Source: Siderastrea radians (Eukaryota; Cnidaria; Anthozoa; Scleractinia; Rhizangiidae). From it: a stretch of 64,000 bases of DNA. The position numbers and the translations under genes were made by a program. Shown piece after piece: positions 12,301 to 22,985 of the stretch (the stretch's first letter is position 1; every line of letters begins with the position of its first letter). The stretch spans positions 372,001-436,000 of the forward strand of contig OZ024887.1 in NCBI GenBank assembly GCA_964017195.1, in the 5' to 3' direction. The notes beneath the pieces are model-generated. The model had not been told where the DNA came from. It was given only the letters and a program-made list of their open reading frames with translations, and did not search any database.

Positions 12301-13732
12301 TTCTAGTGCTAAAGGCTGCAAAACTTGCCTCATTACGAAGCTAAACTTCCTTTCAGGCACGGTGGAGGAATACCCATTGGTTCCCCGTGTACATTTCAGG
12401 CAAAACAAAGGAGGACCAATGATCACAGTTTTGTTGGATACTGTTTTAAACTCAAGCCTGTCATATTCCTTGTGCCCGGAGTCGATACTTCGCTGAAGTC
12501 TATCCCACCGTGTCTTTAGAGTTCCTTTGATGTCATGCGTTGTTGTCCTTTCATCACAATACCAGTTTTTCAAGCGCCTTTCAATGTAAGAAATGTTTGA
12601 TGCCTTTAAGTCATCAATAGTTTTGGGAAGATCAGTTGGTGTTTGCTGACTCCAGTGGTAGCTTTGCTGCCAGAATTTTCGGTAGTCGTACTTCGAGCCA
12701 AATTTCGTGAAAGGAGGAACAATTTTGTCTCGTGTTTGAAAGGCAAGGGTAGGCACAAAATCTAGCAAATCAATGTAGATGGTATCTTCGTGGTTAAAAA
12801 CAAAATCGAATGTAGTTATTTTTGTAGAGCTTTTCAGACTGTTCAGATGTTCCTTACACTCGCCATAAGATACCCATATTCCTCTCCAGCCTTTAAATCC
12901 CATATCCACCATAATCGTACCCACTCGAACGCTTCCTGTGTTATCTGTCAGCCTAACTTCCATCTTTTTCCCTTTGGCAGCAGTTTTCTTGTAAATCCAC
13001 ATCTTTATACCTCCTCTCCACAGGTCGTATCGCTGTATGGGATCCAGGGATGGCCTCTCGTACCTAAATACCGCTGTCTCATTAGCTTGCGACTCCAGTT
13101 TGAGAGAGACTTTCCCATTTTTGGCTGTAAAGTTAGAGAGTGAAATCTTGCCTTTTGAATTGGGTGGAACCGAAAAGCAGTTCTGTTGATTGGCATCTTC
13201 AAAATCCAAGGTATTGCCACATTGATCTGCTGAAAAATAAATACTTTATTATTCTTTGGATGCTTTAGTTTCTACCAAATCATTGACAGCTCCAATATGA
13301 CTATTTAACAAACTGTTACTTACGATGCCCATATCAACATTTATACTTGACTGTTTTCCTTCCTGTAAGTAAGTCAAAATTCAAATGCGTAGGAGAAGAT
13401 TCAAAGGATAATCCAAGCTATCTCATAGAGTTACGGGCTTTCCGTCAGCAGGAAAAAGGTTCGAAAAAGGGAAGCGAAAACCGTGGAATATGTCTGACAA
13501 GCTTGCCCAGCCGATGGAACAACTGCATAAACACTATTTTTTCGTTCACATTTTATTGATAGACAGAAAGGTGGTGAATGCGGAGCTGTCATAATGTATT
13601 CAGATTGTCATGAGCATGGAACAACACAGAAAATTGAACAAAAATCTTACCACTGACAGCTGCCCTCCTTGTTTGTAACAGTAACAACGTAGCAGCAACA
13701 GCAACAAGAAGTAGGAAACTGTTTCCAGGCAT
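9315..13732 (-). CDS. Secreted chondroitinase ABC-type polysaccharide lyase (PL8-like), three exons
   Basis: Predicted exons are 13732-13651, 13229-11203 and 10751-9315. All introns are GT-AG, the phases agree, and the protein is 1,181 residues. Exon 1 encodes a signal peptide (MPGNSFLLLVAVAATLLLLQ), so the enzyme should be exported. Residues about 35-190 form the N-terminal sugar-binding-like lyase domain. The alpha-helical catalytic domain follows, with PDYTGFHHMTFYASAY (His558 and Tyr566 by alignment with the bacterial chondroitinase ABC His/Tyr pair) and GGRFPDF (Arg619). Exon 3 has the beta-sandwich part with FVWDFEGTPSENAHG (Glu753), GGWDWTRIPGATTM and LVCLGSNI. Known members cleave chondroitin/dermatan sulfate by beta-elimination. 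The order of domains and all four catalytic positions match the bacterial enzyme, of about 1,000 residues. Substrate and activity are inferred. A bacterial origin is possible, but the gene now has animal introns. Confidence 0.88.
10896..11226. repeat. 166-bp tandem duplication across an exon-intron junction
   Basis: Two nearly identical units (10896-11061 and 11062-11226) differ at a handful of bases. The right unit contains the last bases of lyase exon 2 and its donor ACA|GTGAGT at 11203/11202. The left unit repeats that exon end and donor inside the intron. Use of the distal donor would read through an in-frame stop at about 11185. Confidence 0.9.
13422..13485 (+). repeat. Dispersed ~62-bp repeat, copy 1
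   Basis: The block beginning AGAGTTACGGGCTTTCCGTC and ending GAAGCGAAAACCGTG recurs almost unchanged at 15623-15688 in the same orientation. It lies in intron 1 of the lyase gene. No ends or target duplications were defined. Confidence 0.75.
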
Positions 13733-16224
13733 ATTTTATAATTCCAAACTTTCCCTAAGGAAAAATATTGAATGCCCAAAAGGGTGAATTTTATCATAAA
13801 GTTCAACGCTGAAAGCTACTTTTTGTTCAAAGGATCTTGTTATAGGTGATTTGCACTGTGGGGTTTTCACCTAATATAAGCACACTTTTCGGTTTCCCTA
13901 TTCTTTTTTGGCGCGAAAAAAGGGTCCCGCAAGGACTAAGTGCACAATCGGGAAGCCAATCAAAAGGCGATATTTGTGTTTTTAAAAAACTGTTCAATAT
14001 GAACAAAGCGATCGTGAAGAAAGAACGTTAGAACAGGACACGAAAACGACGATTCAGATGAAAGTATTGATAAGGCCTTTTTGGAAGAAACAGTTGTTAA
14101 GTATCGGATCATGCAAACGGTGTTTGCGGGTTAATACCGTGCTGATCAATGCTATTTATTCATATAATTTCGGTTGACTAGTCATGTCACTATCCGTTTG
14201 TAAAGACAACTTCACAGACTTGTGGTTGATTGACTAGTACAAAATAAATTCTGAAGTCCTGATCAAGCGTTAACCTTCAACCAAAGTAGGGACCCAAATC
14301 GTAGCTGCGAAACAATAGGATACGCTTTTGTTCCAAATTCAACGGGGAAATGTGTAAAAATGGATTCATTTAGATCGCCATTCACTGTTTGAAAAAATGA
14401 CTCCTTTGAAGAAGTACCTTTCATTTCGAGACAAGCCCAAGATCTGACGGTGAAATAACTCGCTTCAGAATACAGTTTCGGAAAGAAAGAAGAATAAGAA
14501 AAAGTCATAATTAATACCTTGTTAATTATAACGATTGTTATGACAATTAAAATGACGACTGGTGTGATTCAAGTTGAATGAGCGTTTCTCATCGCTTAAC
14601 CACTTCAGGCAACTTGCATTATTAAGAATTTCTTATGACCAAATGAAAAGAGTTTAACTATTGCAGTGCGAGCAAATGTTTCATGGTTTAGCTACTTCAG
14701 CCAGCAAAACTTGCACAATAGGGCATTGGAGCTTTAATAAACCATTAAATTTTTTAGAAATTGATGGATAGGGATGTATCAACTAGACTGAATATTTCCA
14801 TTTAAATCTGTTCAATAGCTGGTGCAACCACCACGACAGTACGAATCAGGGGTCTTAACACACTATAAAAAGGCACTCAGATGTTGACTTTTTTCAAAAT
14901 ATAAATTTAAAAGGGATCCGTTCAATTTGTATTTGAGAAAAAAATAAGTAATAAATAAGAAATAAATTATTGTAACAACCTGTTGTTGAGAATCTGTTTC
15001 ACTTTAAGGTCACATTAACAGCATAAGATAGGTTTGCTTGTTAAACTGTTTTTTGCGATACCGAATTTTTGAATCTTCTGTTCCTTCGTTACATCAGTTG
15101 TGACTACATTCGAGTGAACGTATTCTTGTTTAGTTGCCTGTTCGTTTAATTGCACACCAAGACGTACTCGGGTTTGGACATACTCTGCACAAACAATTAA
15201 TTCCAAACGATTTTAAATATTAAGATTCAACAAAAAGGATAACCAACAGAAATCAGAAATCATTGTAGTCTCGAGATAGCAGTACCTGACTTGTTAATTA
15301 AAATAACGTATCATATCCTACCTGGAAAGGACCGCAGGTTGAACACGAGACTGGCAAATTATCTGAAAAAATGAACAATTCAATAAGTGGCTGAAGTTTG
15401 AAGAAAAACTTTGATACTTAATCAGTCGATAGCAATTAATAGTTTGGTCATTCGACTGATAAACCGGAATAGTTAAACGAAAAGGCACTGAAGTAGTTTA
15501 AAAACGTTTTTAAAAGTCCCAACCAGACTTGAAATCAGAACATCGACTAATTTTAGGGCGCGGTCGACTAACTCGATTTCGGAATAAAATAAGTAATAAC
15601 ACTTTTGGGAATGCATTGAATGATAGAGTTACGGGCTTTCCGTCAGCAGGAAAAAAAGGTTCGAAAAATGGAAGCGAAAACCGTGACGTTATTATTCACA
15701 TGTTTGAACAGTAAAATCTGATAAATATATCGTGTTCTTGTGGCTCTAGAATCCACACCTGAGCGTTTGGCAATTATTCTTCTTGTTATTCTTATTCTTA
15801 TTGCGAATGCGCTCAGGTGAGCTGAGCGCTTTTAACAGGCAGTTATTGTTTGGAAATAAGGCATCGACACTAAATTAAATAGGTGAATGGATATCGCTTT
15901 ACAGATAATGGTATCACGTGATGAACATTGCTGGTTTTGAGCCTTAGAAATATTGCAAAAACTATTTAAGGTTGGTTTGCTCAAAGGAAAGAACCTCATT
16001 ATGATGTTATCAAGGTTAGGGTTAGTTCTTCTTTCTTCCTTTTTTTTCTTTCTTCGGTTGTCAAGAAAACATCAGTGATGAATTTGGTTTCTAGGCAGCA
16101 GAGGTAGACTCAACAGTATCTCTGACAGAAATGGGACATTTTCCTGCGTCTCACTAGGTTGAAACAGTTTTCAGCTCTTGTAGAATAAGGTTTTGGCTTT
16201 AATTTCCCAAAAAAGCTAGCCTCA
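13733..16224. other. Upstream flank of the lyase gene; no gene recognised
   Basis: AT-rich intergenic DNA. It contains the second copy of the 62-bp repeat and small open frames without domains. The lyase promoter must lie near 13740-14000, but I see no convincing core-promoter motif. Confidence 0.4.
15623..15688 (+). repeat. Dispersed ~62-bp repeat, copy 2
   Basis: Matches 13422-13485 except for a longer A run and a few substitutions. Same orientation. Confidence 0.75.
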
Positions 16225-16560
16225 GAAGATGTACAGGAGGGTTACAGGAGGGTGGTAGTGGTGGCGTGCTGGAGGGGTTACAGGAAGAGTACAGGAAAAA
16301 TATTATGTGAGTAGAAGAGGAGGTGGTGATGGTGAAAACAATAGAACTGTGGTGGTGATGGTGGCGGCTGTGGAGGAGGTGGTTTAGGTGGTGCTAGTGT
16401 TGGAGGAGGCAGGGGGTGGTGGGTGTACAGTAGGGGTTACAGCAGGGGTACAGGAAGGGTACAGAGGGGTACAGGAGGGGTACAGGAGGGGTAAAGAGGG
16501 GGTACATTTGGGGAACAGGAGGGTTAGAGGTCGGGTACAGGAAAGGTACAGGATCAAGGA
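16225..16560 (+). repeat. G-rich minisatellite, GGGGTACAGGA-type units
   Basis: Degenerate units of 10-12 bp (consensus GGGGTACAGGA) grade into GGTGGTGGTG runs at 16310-16430. The part 16445-16512 has at least four G4-5 runs separated by 5-8 bases, the standard pattern for a potential G-quadruplex on the plus strand. The 68-codon open frame across it is repeat translation. Confidence 0.85.
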
Positions 16561-19500
16561 CAATCAAGTATTTAGCAACTTCTCTGTTATGTGAGAAAAA
16601 TGACTGTCGAGTCTTGCGAACGCAGATACTGTTTATTGTCGGCTTTTAAAACTTCAATAAAATAATTCACTTCAGTAGGTTTGCATAATTTGCAATATTT
16701 GGCCGCACTTTGCCTTTATCTAAATTTGAGCGCAAAAGAATATAACCTATGGCAAAGTACAGGGGTTTTTTGCCAGTAGGGCAAAAGTATAAGCTATTAG
16801 ATTCTCATCCAATCAGTATTTGCAGAGAACAGGCAAGCTTGGGCAAGTTAAACGAGAACCTGCAGCAATAATTATTGTTCTTTCGTATGTAACTGGCGTT
16901 CATTGCTATTCTACAGCACGTTAATGAATTCCGCAGCAGTTGCATAGCACGTTAATTTATTCCACAGCAATTTAATGAGAAAACCACAGCAAAAAAGAGG
17001 TTTAACTCGGTGCTTACTATACTACTCACATGTTCATTGTATATATCATGAAAAAGGGGACTGTAAAATCTGGTTAAAGCTAGACTACAAAAAATCCCTG
17101 TCGTTCAGTAGACAAGATTAGGGGAAGAACGCACCCTCCCAGCGAAAGAACCCGAGCGAGTGGAAGACATGTCTCAGTATAGGGTTATGTGTGGTTGAAT
17201 ATACTGTAAGCGCGATCATGTGATAAAATCTCCCGCGATTCCCAAGATAATCACACAGAAAGGTCACCTGCCGACACGAGCCTCAAGTTAGTGAGGCGCA
17301 AGTTCAACCTCAGACATATTGCACGGGATAGAAGTTAGACCAGATCTGTACATGGTCGAACAAGTGTTACAAAATTGTTTCGCTTCGACTCCTGCGGTAC
17401 TGAGCCTTGGAACAAAACATATTCTTGAACAACAGATTTTGCAAAGGTAACGTGAAGTCTCATTGTCAATAGGTTATAAGTTTTTTACAATTTTTTTAAA
17501 GTTTTGCAAGTGAGGATTTCTTTTTAAAAATGCTTACCTTTAATTAAATAGGTGTTATAGCCCAAAAATCCTATGTTAAGGAGATCCCAAAGGCAGATCA
17601 AGATTGCTGAAAGCGTATATTAACTTTTAGCGATGTGAGATCTGACGTCCACAGAAGAATATAGAAGAAACCTGATAAGCAGCACGTCGCTGTGGCGTCG
17701 TGAAATGAGTTTCTTTTCACATCCTGTCTAGATGAATATGAGATAAGCCATGTTTAAAAGAGTTCCTTAGCTAACACTCTTAAAAGGGTCTAAAAACATT
17801 GTATTAACCTCGCTAAAATAATCGACTCTCAAGAACTGACAAAGGATTTACACTCGATGAAAACAATGGCCCGAACCTTTGTTTACAAATTAATTTTTCA
17901 GGTGACTACTTCTGAAAGTTACTTTGTATGAGAAGCAGTTTACAAAAGGGTGCATACATAACATAAGCTAAATAAATGTAAAGAAGATCCTCGCAGTTAT
18001 TATGGTTTTTTTCAGGCTTTCTTTTCGCAACTGCATAAGTTGCGTTAATAACTGCGAGGATCTTCTTTACATTTATTTCTTCATTCCGCAGTTCAAATAT
18101 ATGAATTTCATATAATCATAATTTCATAACATAAGCTATTGCAAATATCAAATTATTTGACTTACCTCAAACGACGGTGCCGTGTCTTAATCGTTAACGA
18201 TTCTCTACATCGAAGCACCTACGCCTGAGATATGATCCTCTGATCCTTTGAAACCACAGCCGTCCCTTTAACCAGTGCTAATATTTCATATGTTACATGA
18301 AACGTCTTTTATTGGCCATTTCAGTCAAGCGTATCAGGCTTCACATTCACTGCTGGTGTTGCTAGTAGTCTATTGTTCATTGTAATACAAGGTAACTTTG
18401 GTCAGGGTGGCCATTCAGCTACTACGCTAGAACTTGGGACTGGAAATTTGGCAACCTATCAAGCCAAGAAATTTTGGTAGTGACGTAATAGACACGTGAT
18501 CGTCCGTCCGACCGTCCGTCCGCATCACAGGTTCACCAATATGAAGTGGCAGACACTGGATATAACCCTGTGTTGAATCCCGTGTTTTTGGCGCGAAATC
18601 GCATGTTGACCCGCGTTGTAGCAAAACAAGCAAAGACAACAAAAGTCAAAAACAAATTTGTTAATGGAAAAAAAAGTTGAAAAGAATACTCAGTTGTCTT
18701 TTTGGTGGAAGACGAAAAGTTCAATTTAGGCGAAAGAAATTAGGCGATAAAGTTCAGGCGAAAAGTTCAAATTTGCTTTGTCAGTTCTGTTGCGAACTCG
18801 GTCGGCACACCGCTTGAGTTCGCAGCTTTTCGCAGCGGTTTCGACGCCAAATGTAGCAGAGCTAGTGCTTTTTGGTTTTTTCTGTCCACAACCATGGTTT
18901 TTAGAGCATTCCGAACACATTTTGCCAGGAAAAACACCAGCATGTTCATGCTGATAGGCAGCTTGTCACGAAGAAAGAAACAAGTAGTAAAATCAACATC
19001 TGAAGATAACAATCAACGTTCATGGCCTAGTGGACTAAGCACCGGCTTGTAACGCCCACGACATGAATTTTTTTCTTTTTCTTTTTTAATTTAACGACTT
19101 GAATAAGAGTATTTTCGCAAGTTAATAAGTGCCAGCAAGAAACAAAAAAACAAAAAAAACAAAACAAAAGCAAAAAAGGGGGGTTCCGCTTTTAGGCTTG
19201 GCTAAAACTATATATTACTGGCCTTGATTCACAGTGATTTTATTAACAACTACACTATGAGGCCACGTTTACTGTGCCCATTGCTCTTAGAAAACGTAGG
19301 CAAGTAATCTTATTGTTTTAGTAGAAATGTAAGTGATTTTAAGCGACAAACATCATTTTATATGTCGAACTTACAAAAGAGTTCTCACTAACTAAGAACA
19401 CAGCACGTGCGATCGCCTACGTCTACTATCAGCAATTAGTATAAATCTACTAGCGTTCTATCACTAATGCTGTCCTCTAATTGGCTACGCTACTTACTAT

Positions 19501-19613
19501 CTATTCTGAGTAGTGTGTTTTCCGCGCGCGGTGTGACCTATTTATATCATTTTTTCAATGAAAGCACGTAGTGAATGCTGTTAAGTTTTGAACGTCTAGC
19601 AGATTTATACTAA
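16561..19613. other. Intergenic; no gene recognised
   Basis: Contains the perfect inverted repeat at 17971-18077 and an imperfect ~30-bp repeated phrase (CAGCACGTTAAT...) at 16910-16980. At 19025-19060 a short string resembles the D-arm half of a tRNA, but no T-arm follows. No coding gene supported. Confidence 0.4.
17971..18077. repeat. 31-bp perfect inverted repeat with 45-bp loop
   Basis: The left arm at 17971-18001 begins AATAAATGTAAAGAAGATCC. The right arm, 18047-18077, is its exact reverse complement. The loop is TC-rich. It is probably the core of a small foldback element; ends beyond the arms were not determined. Confidence 0.85.
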
Positions 19614-19719
19614 AACAATTAGATTATTCGCTCTCTATTTCTATGCGTGATAGTTGATTCGGCCTTCGGCCTCATCAACTACCACGCGATAGAAATCTCG
19701 AGCTCATAATCTAATTGTT
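19614..19719. repeat. Hairpin MITE with AACAATTA ends
   Basis: The 106-bp palindrome starts AACAATTAGATTATTCGCTC and ends with the complementary AATCTAATTGTT, with the dyad centre GGCCTTCGGCC near 19670. Mismatches are scattered along the arms. A second element with the same AACAATTA termini lies at 43578-43673. Confidence 0.75.
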
Positions 19720-19955
19720 AAATAGGCAAAGGAGATTCAGCCAAAAAGATTCGCGTACATTTGCAGTTGGACACTGTGAATGTCTATTAGAGTGATTTAA
19801 ATGAACCCGTAAATTGATACTAAACTATTATGCACCGTCATTCCCTAATTCTATTGCTTTCGTTTGTTCAACTTTGACTATTACTAATTGTTACGGGATA
19901 CCGTTTCACGGGTTAAGTAAAAACCACTCTAATGGAAAGTGAGGAAAATAAACTA

Positions 19956-20354
19956 CCTTATTTACTCGATTAAACGCCGTGGCGTTTATTAACTTTCTAG
20001 AGTTTCCGATGCGGCGTTTATTTCAAAATCATATTTCTTAAATGAATGACAACAATTACAGTAAATCATTTGTAAATATTGTTAAAACAGAAACATGTTT
20101 AGAGTTCCAACGTCTCGCTTTTTTGCTGAGATAGAATCTTAGTTGTCTGGCTTGTGATATGTACAACGTTCACAGAACGATTACCGAGTTGTACCGTACT
20201 AGCCTGTGTGCAGGCGTCTCCTATTTCCTTAAGCAAAGGAAATAGGAGACGCCTGCACGCAGGCTATAGCGTACTTGTTATTTTTTTTCTCTTAATCCTC
20301 GCATAAATGCCGCATTCTTCTGATTGGGTAAGGCGTTTATTCGAGTAAATACGG
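19956..20354. mobile_element. Tc1/mariner-like MITE flanked by TA
   Basis: A 399-bp element whose ends read CCTTATTTACTCGATTAAAC and, inverted, CCGTATTTACTCGAATAAAC. TA lies directly outside both ends (19954-19955 and 20355-20356), as expected for the Tc1/mariner/pogo superfamily. It has no coding capacity. It contains a separate hairpin element at 20201-20265. Confidence 0.8.
20201..20265. repeat. Nested 30-bp-arm hairpin
   Basis: The left arm AGCCTGTGTGCAGGCGTCTC... (20201-20230) and the right arm (20236-20265) are reverse complements with one or two mismatches and a 5-base loop. The hairpin lies inside the TA-flanked MITE and is probably a nested insertion. Confidence 0.8.
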
Positions 20355-20473
20355 TAAAGTAAAATCCGGTAGAGGATATGGTACAAAGATACTGGAGTAA
20401 CATCAGTGAATTTGAAGCGAAATACTTGTCGGTGCAATAATTTCTCGAGTAAAAATTAAAGTTTTTTTTAATT

Positions 20474-20865
20474 GCCTGGAGGTGGGGGGCACATTATGCG
20501 CGCGCTGACTTTATCAAATTATAACTTTTAAACGGCTAGACGAATAATAAACCAAACCTCATAACTTTTCCTAAAATTTATTAGAGAAGATGTTCCTGTG
20601 CCAATAACGTGTCTTCGATGATTGACGTTTCCAGAGCAACCGTCTACTAAGAAGTGCAGTTTGACCATTTTCTGTCTTTTTCAGTCTTTTTTCAGTTTTT
20701 CCCCTTCATTTGTAAGAAGATAATCTTTTTTCGATGACGTCATGGTCAGCTGTATGACTGCAGGCTCGGGATTCAAAATGGCGGCCTCAAAATCCAAAAC
20801 TACTGGTTTGTGACGTCATTGTGACGTCATGCACTTTGTGCCCCCCCCCCCCCCCTGGCCCAGGA
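20474..20865. mobile_element. Non-autonomous repeat, family copy 1 (poly-C end)
   Basis: The left end CCTGGAGGTGGGGGGCACA is an imperfect inverted copy of the right end, where GTG is followed by 15 C (20841-20855) and CTGGCCCAGG. The interior has TGACGTCA-type palindromes near 20735-20830. A rearranged second copy in reverse orientation lies at about 44290-44700. No coding capacity. Confidence 0.65.
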
Positions 20866-21204
20866 ACTAAAAAAAAACCAGGCAAAATAGGATTAAGGAA
20901 CTTGTCATTTATACAAAAGGTAACAATTTTTTTTTAGTTGACGTGACTTTGGCGGCGTTTTGCTGTACGGCGATTATCGTAAGCGCGACTTCATATCGCA
21001 CTGCGATTTCATAGAACATTTGCGGCGACTTCTTACAACTTAATCGCCAAGTCAATGCTCGACGATTTCGTTTGGACACGAACCAAAACTCTTATAATGT
21101 ATTTATTAGAAATTAGCAAATATACATGCTAATTCCACATTACCGTACCAAAATTGTTAAAATCTTAAATTAACTAATTATAACACTAATGTCTAATTTA
21201 TAAT
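20866..21204. other. No gene recognised
   Basis: AT-rich spacer between a MITE and a LINE fragment. Confidence 0.4.
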
Positions 21205-21725
21205 CTTAAAACTATGATGAAACTAAGAATTTATACTCGAGGTATAATCTGTTAAAGAAACTTGATTTAAAACGTTCTGTATTAATTCTAGGCAAGAGGC
21301 TACTAGGGTTTCTGAGGCGGGTAGAGGAAGGTTTAAGTTTTGGTAACAGGTGAAAAAGAGGGTGGCTGGGCTTGTTAGAAACTTTTTTACCAGACCAGAA
21401 ATCTGAATAGGATAAAAAATGTTTTACGCTTAAAACAACGCTGAAGAAAATTGTGTACGGTTGTAAGTTCCGGAGGTAAAGTGGCATAAATGGTAAGCCA
21501 AAGGTGATCTTTGGTAAAACTATTGATATAAATAATTATCTATATCGTGCTGCTGGTACCCTTCTTCACGCAAGCACCTAAGGACATACGGGCACTTATT
21601 TGCCTCAAAAAGCTTAAGCTTTAGATGTTCAAAAAATCTGTTATTATTCTAAAAAGTAACACCCAATATCTTTAAGGAGTTTAGTTGCTTGATTCCCTGA
21701 ACTCTAAAAATTAAATAATTGACGT
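21205..21725 (-). pseudogene. LINE reverse transcriptase C-terminal remnant
   Basis: On the minus strand a frameshifted reading gives LNSLKILGVTF near 21680 (the post-catalytic LGV motif of LINE reverse transcriptases), then NKCPYVLRCLREEGYQQ. The open segment 21487-21212 ends in a region resembling the LINE tail (SSFFNRLY). It is 5'-truncated and broken by at least one stop. The clade is probably CR1/jockey-like. Confidence 0.6.
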
Positions 21726-22043
21726 GTGTAGGGTAAAGAGAAAAAATTCTTAAACGAGATTATAAAAAGAAAAGGGATTTGATAACATTTAAAGGATACA
21801 ATAATAATAACAACAGAATAGTACTAATGATGGTTATAATTATCGACATCGACTAAGTGAAAGTTTTACACTGAGCGTGAAAATAACATAACTTGAAATA
21901 ACTTTATGATTTACTCCACACAGTGAGAAAGAGGGTTAATAGAGCAGCATCTCGCAGCGATAAAGTGTCTCCCAAGGATCACAACTCTGTTTTCAACCAC
22001 AGCTGCAAAGACTTTTACTTAAGGGCTCCGTTGAATACACAAG

Positions 22044-22076
22044 AGGCCATTCAATCAATCAATCAATCAATCAATT
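22044..22076. repeat. (TCAA)n microsatellite
   Basis: Several tandem TCAA units followed by AATAAACTTTATTTACCC, a context that looks like a retroelement 3' tail. Confidence 0.85.
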
Positions 22077-22166
22077 AATAAACTTTATTTACCCTCGAAT
22101 TTACAGTGTAGCACTCAAGTGCTAATATCTTCGAGCCATTCAGATTGTCAAAGCTACCTGCCGACG

Positions 22167-22167
<1 letters not shown>

Positions 22168-22197
<30 letters not shown>

Positions 22198-22220
22198 CTT
22201 CTTCTTCTTCTTCTTCTTCC
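22168..22220. repeat. (TTC)n microsatellite
   Basis: About 17 TTC units. Confidence 0.95.
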
Positions 22221-22239
22221 TCGGATAACCCACTTCCTT

Positions 22240-22375
22240 CTTAATGAAGATTCTCGTGAGCGTCAGTGCAGGTGCTATTTCTAAAATTCTCTATTTCTAA
22301 GATTCTCGTGAGCGTCAGTGTAGGTGCTTGATTCGAGTGCGGATTCGAGTGATTGATTCGAGTGCGGATTAAACT
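22240..22375 (+). repeat. Tandem duplication, ~53-bp and smaller units
   Basis: GATTCTCGTGAGCGTCAGTG recurs about 53 bp apart, followed by repeats of GATTCGAGTGCGGATT. This is local slippage next to the TTC tract. Confidence 0.75.
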
Positions 22376-22475
22376 ACCTAAAACGACAAAGTACGACATC
22401 GACGTGACAAACTTTAAAGTTGCTGTTGTTGTTGTTTAAAATCAACTCCTACCGACTAACTTACTCCACACTCTA

Positions 22476-22985
22476 ATGACTATTGCCGACAAACGTGTTA
22501 GCAAAAGGTTGAAAACCAACAAAGAGGTTGTCACACTCCCCACTGACAAAGGACGAATAACTGTTGTTATGCACAAGACAGACTTCTATGACGATATGGA
22601 CGCACTTGATAAAAGACAGGTAGACTTACGAAGTACTTAAACGAGACCCACCTCAGCACTTGAACGTAAACTTAACAGCAAACTACTTGACCTAAAGAAA
22701 ACTGACGCTACTAACATTCATAGCTACAACAGACGGAGGTGCGGTGTACCACAACCATGGAAACTCTACGGACTACCAAAACTGCTCAAACCTAACATAC
22801 CCATGTGACAACTGTCAAAATACATTATACCGCGCTGAAACCTTTGACCGACGAATATCGACACAAACTACGGTCTACTGAGAACTTTATTGACGCAATC
22901 AAGACTGGACAAGTACCTGATGACTACAAACTAGCGTCTTTTGATGTGAAATCACTGTTCACCAGTATTCCACTTTAACTGGTCC
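22476..22985 (+). pseudogene. Penelope-like element reverse transcriptase remnant
   Basis: Frames joined across stops show the Penelope-type signature order: VVTLPTDKGRITVVMHKTDF (the DKG motif before RT), then LKRDPTSALERKLN, PWKLYGLPKLLKPNIP (the YGLPK motif), and DYKLASFDVKSLFTSIPL (first catalytic aspartate, FDV). At least three disruptions are present, and the second catalytic aspartate region is missing or unrecognisable. Not linked to the Penelope endonuclease module at 60 kb. Confidence 0.8.

Noticed and set aside
12200..13143. Plus-strand open frames opposite the lyase exon
   Set aside because: Shadows of the minus-strand lyase coding sequence.
16225..16560. CRISPR-like array
   Set aside because: Units are contiguous degenerate G-rich repeats without unique spacers; this is a minisatellite in a eukaryotic genome.
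19025..19060. tRNA-like string CCTAGTGGACTAAGCACC
   Set aside because: No matching acceptor stem or T-arm; at most a fragment of a tRNA-derived repeat.
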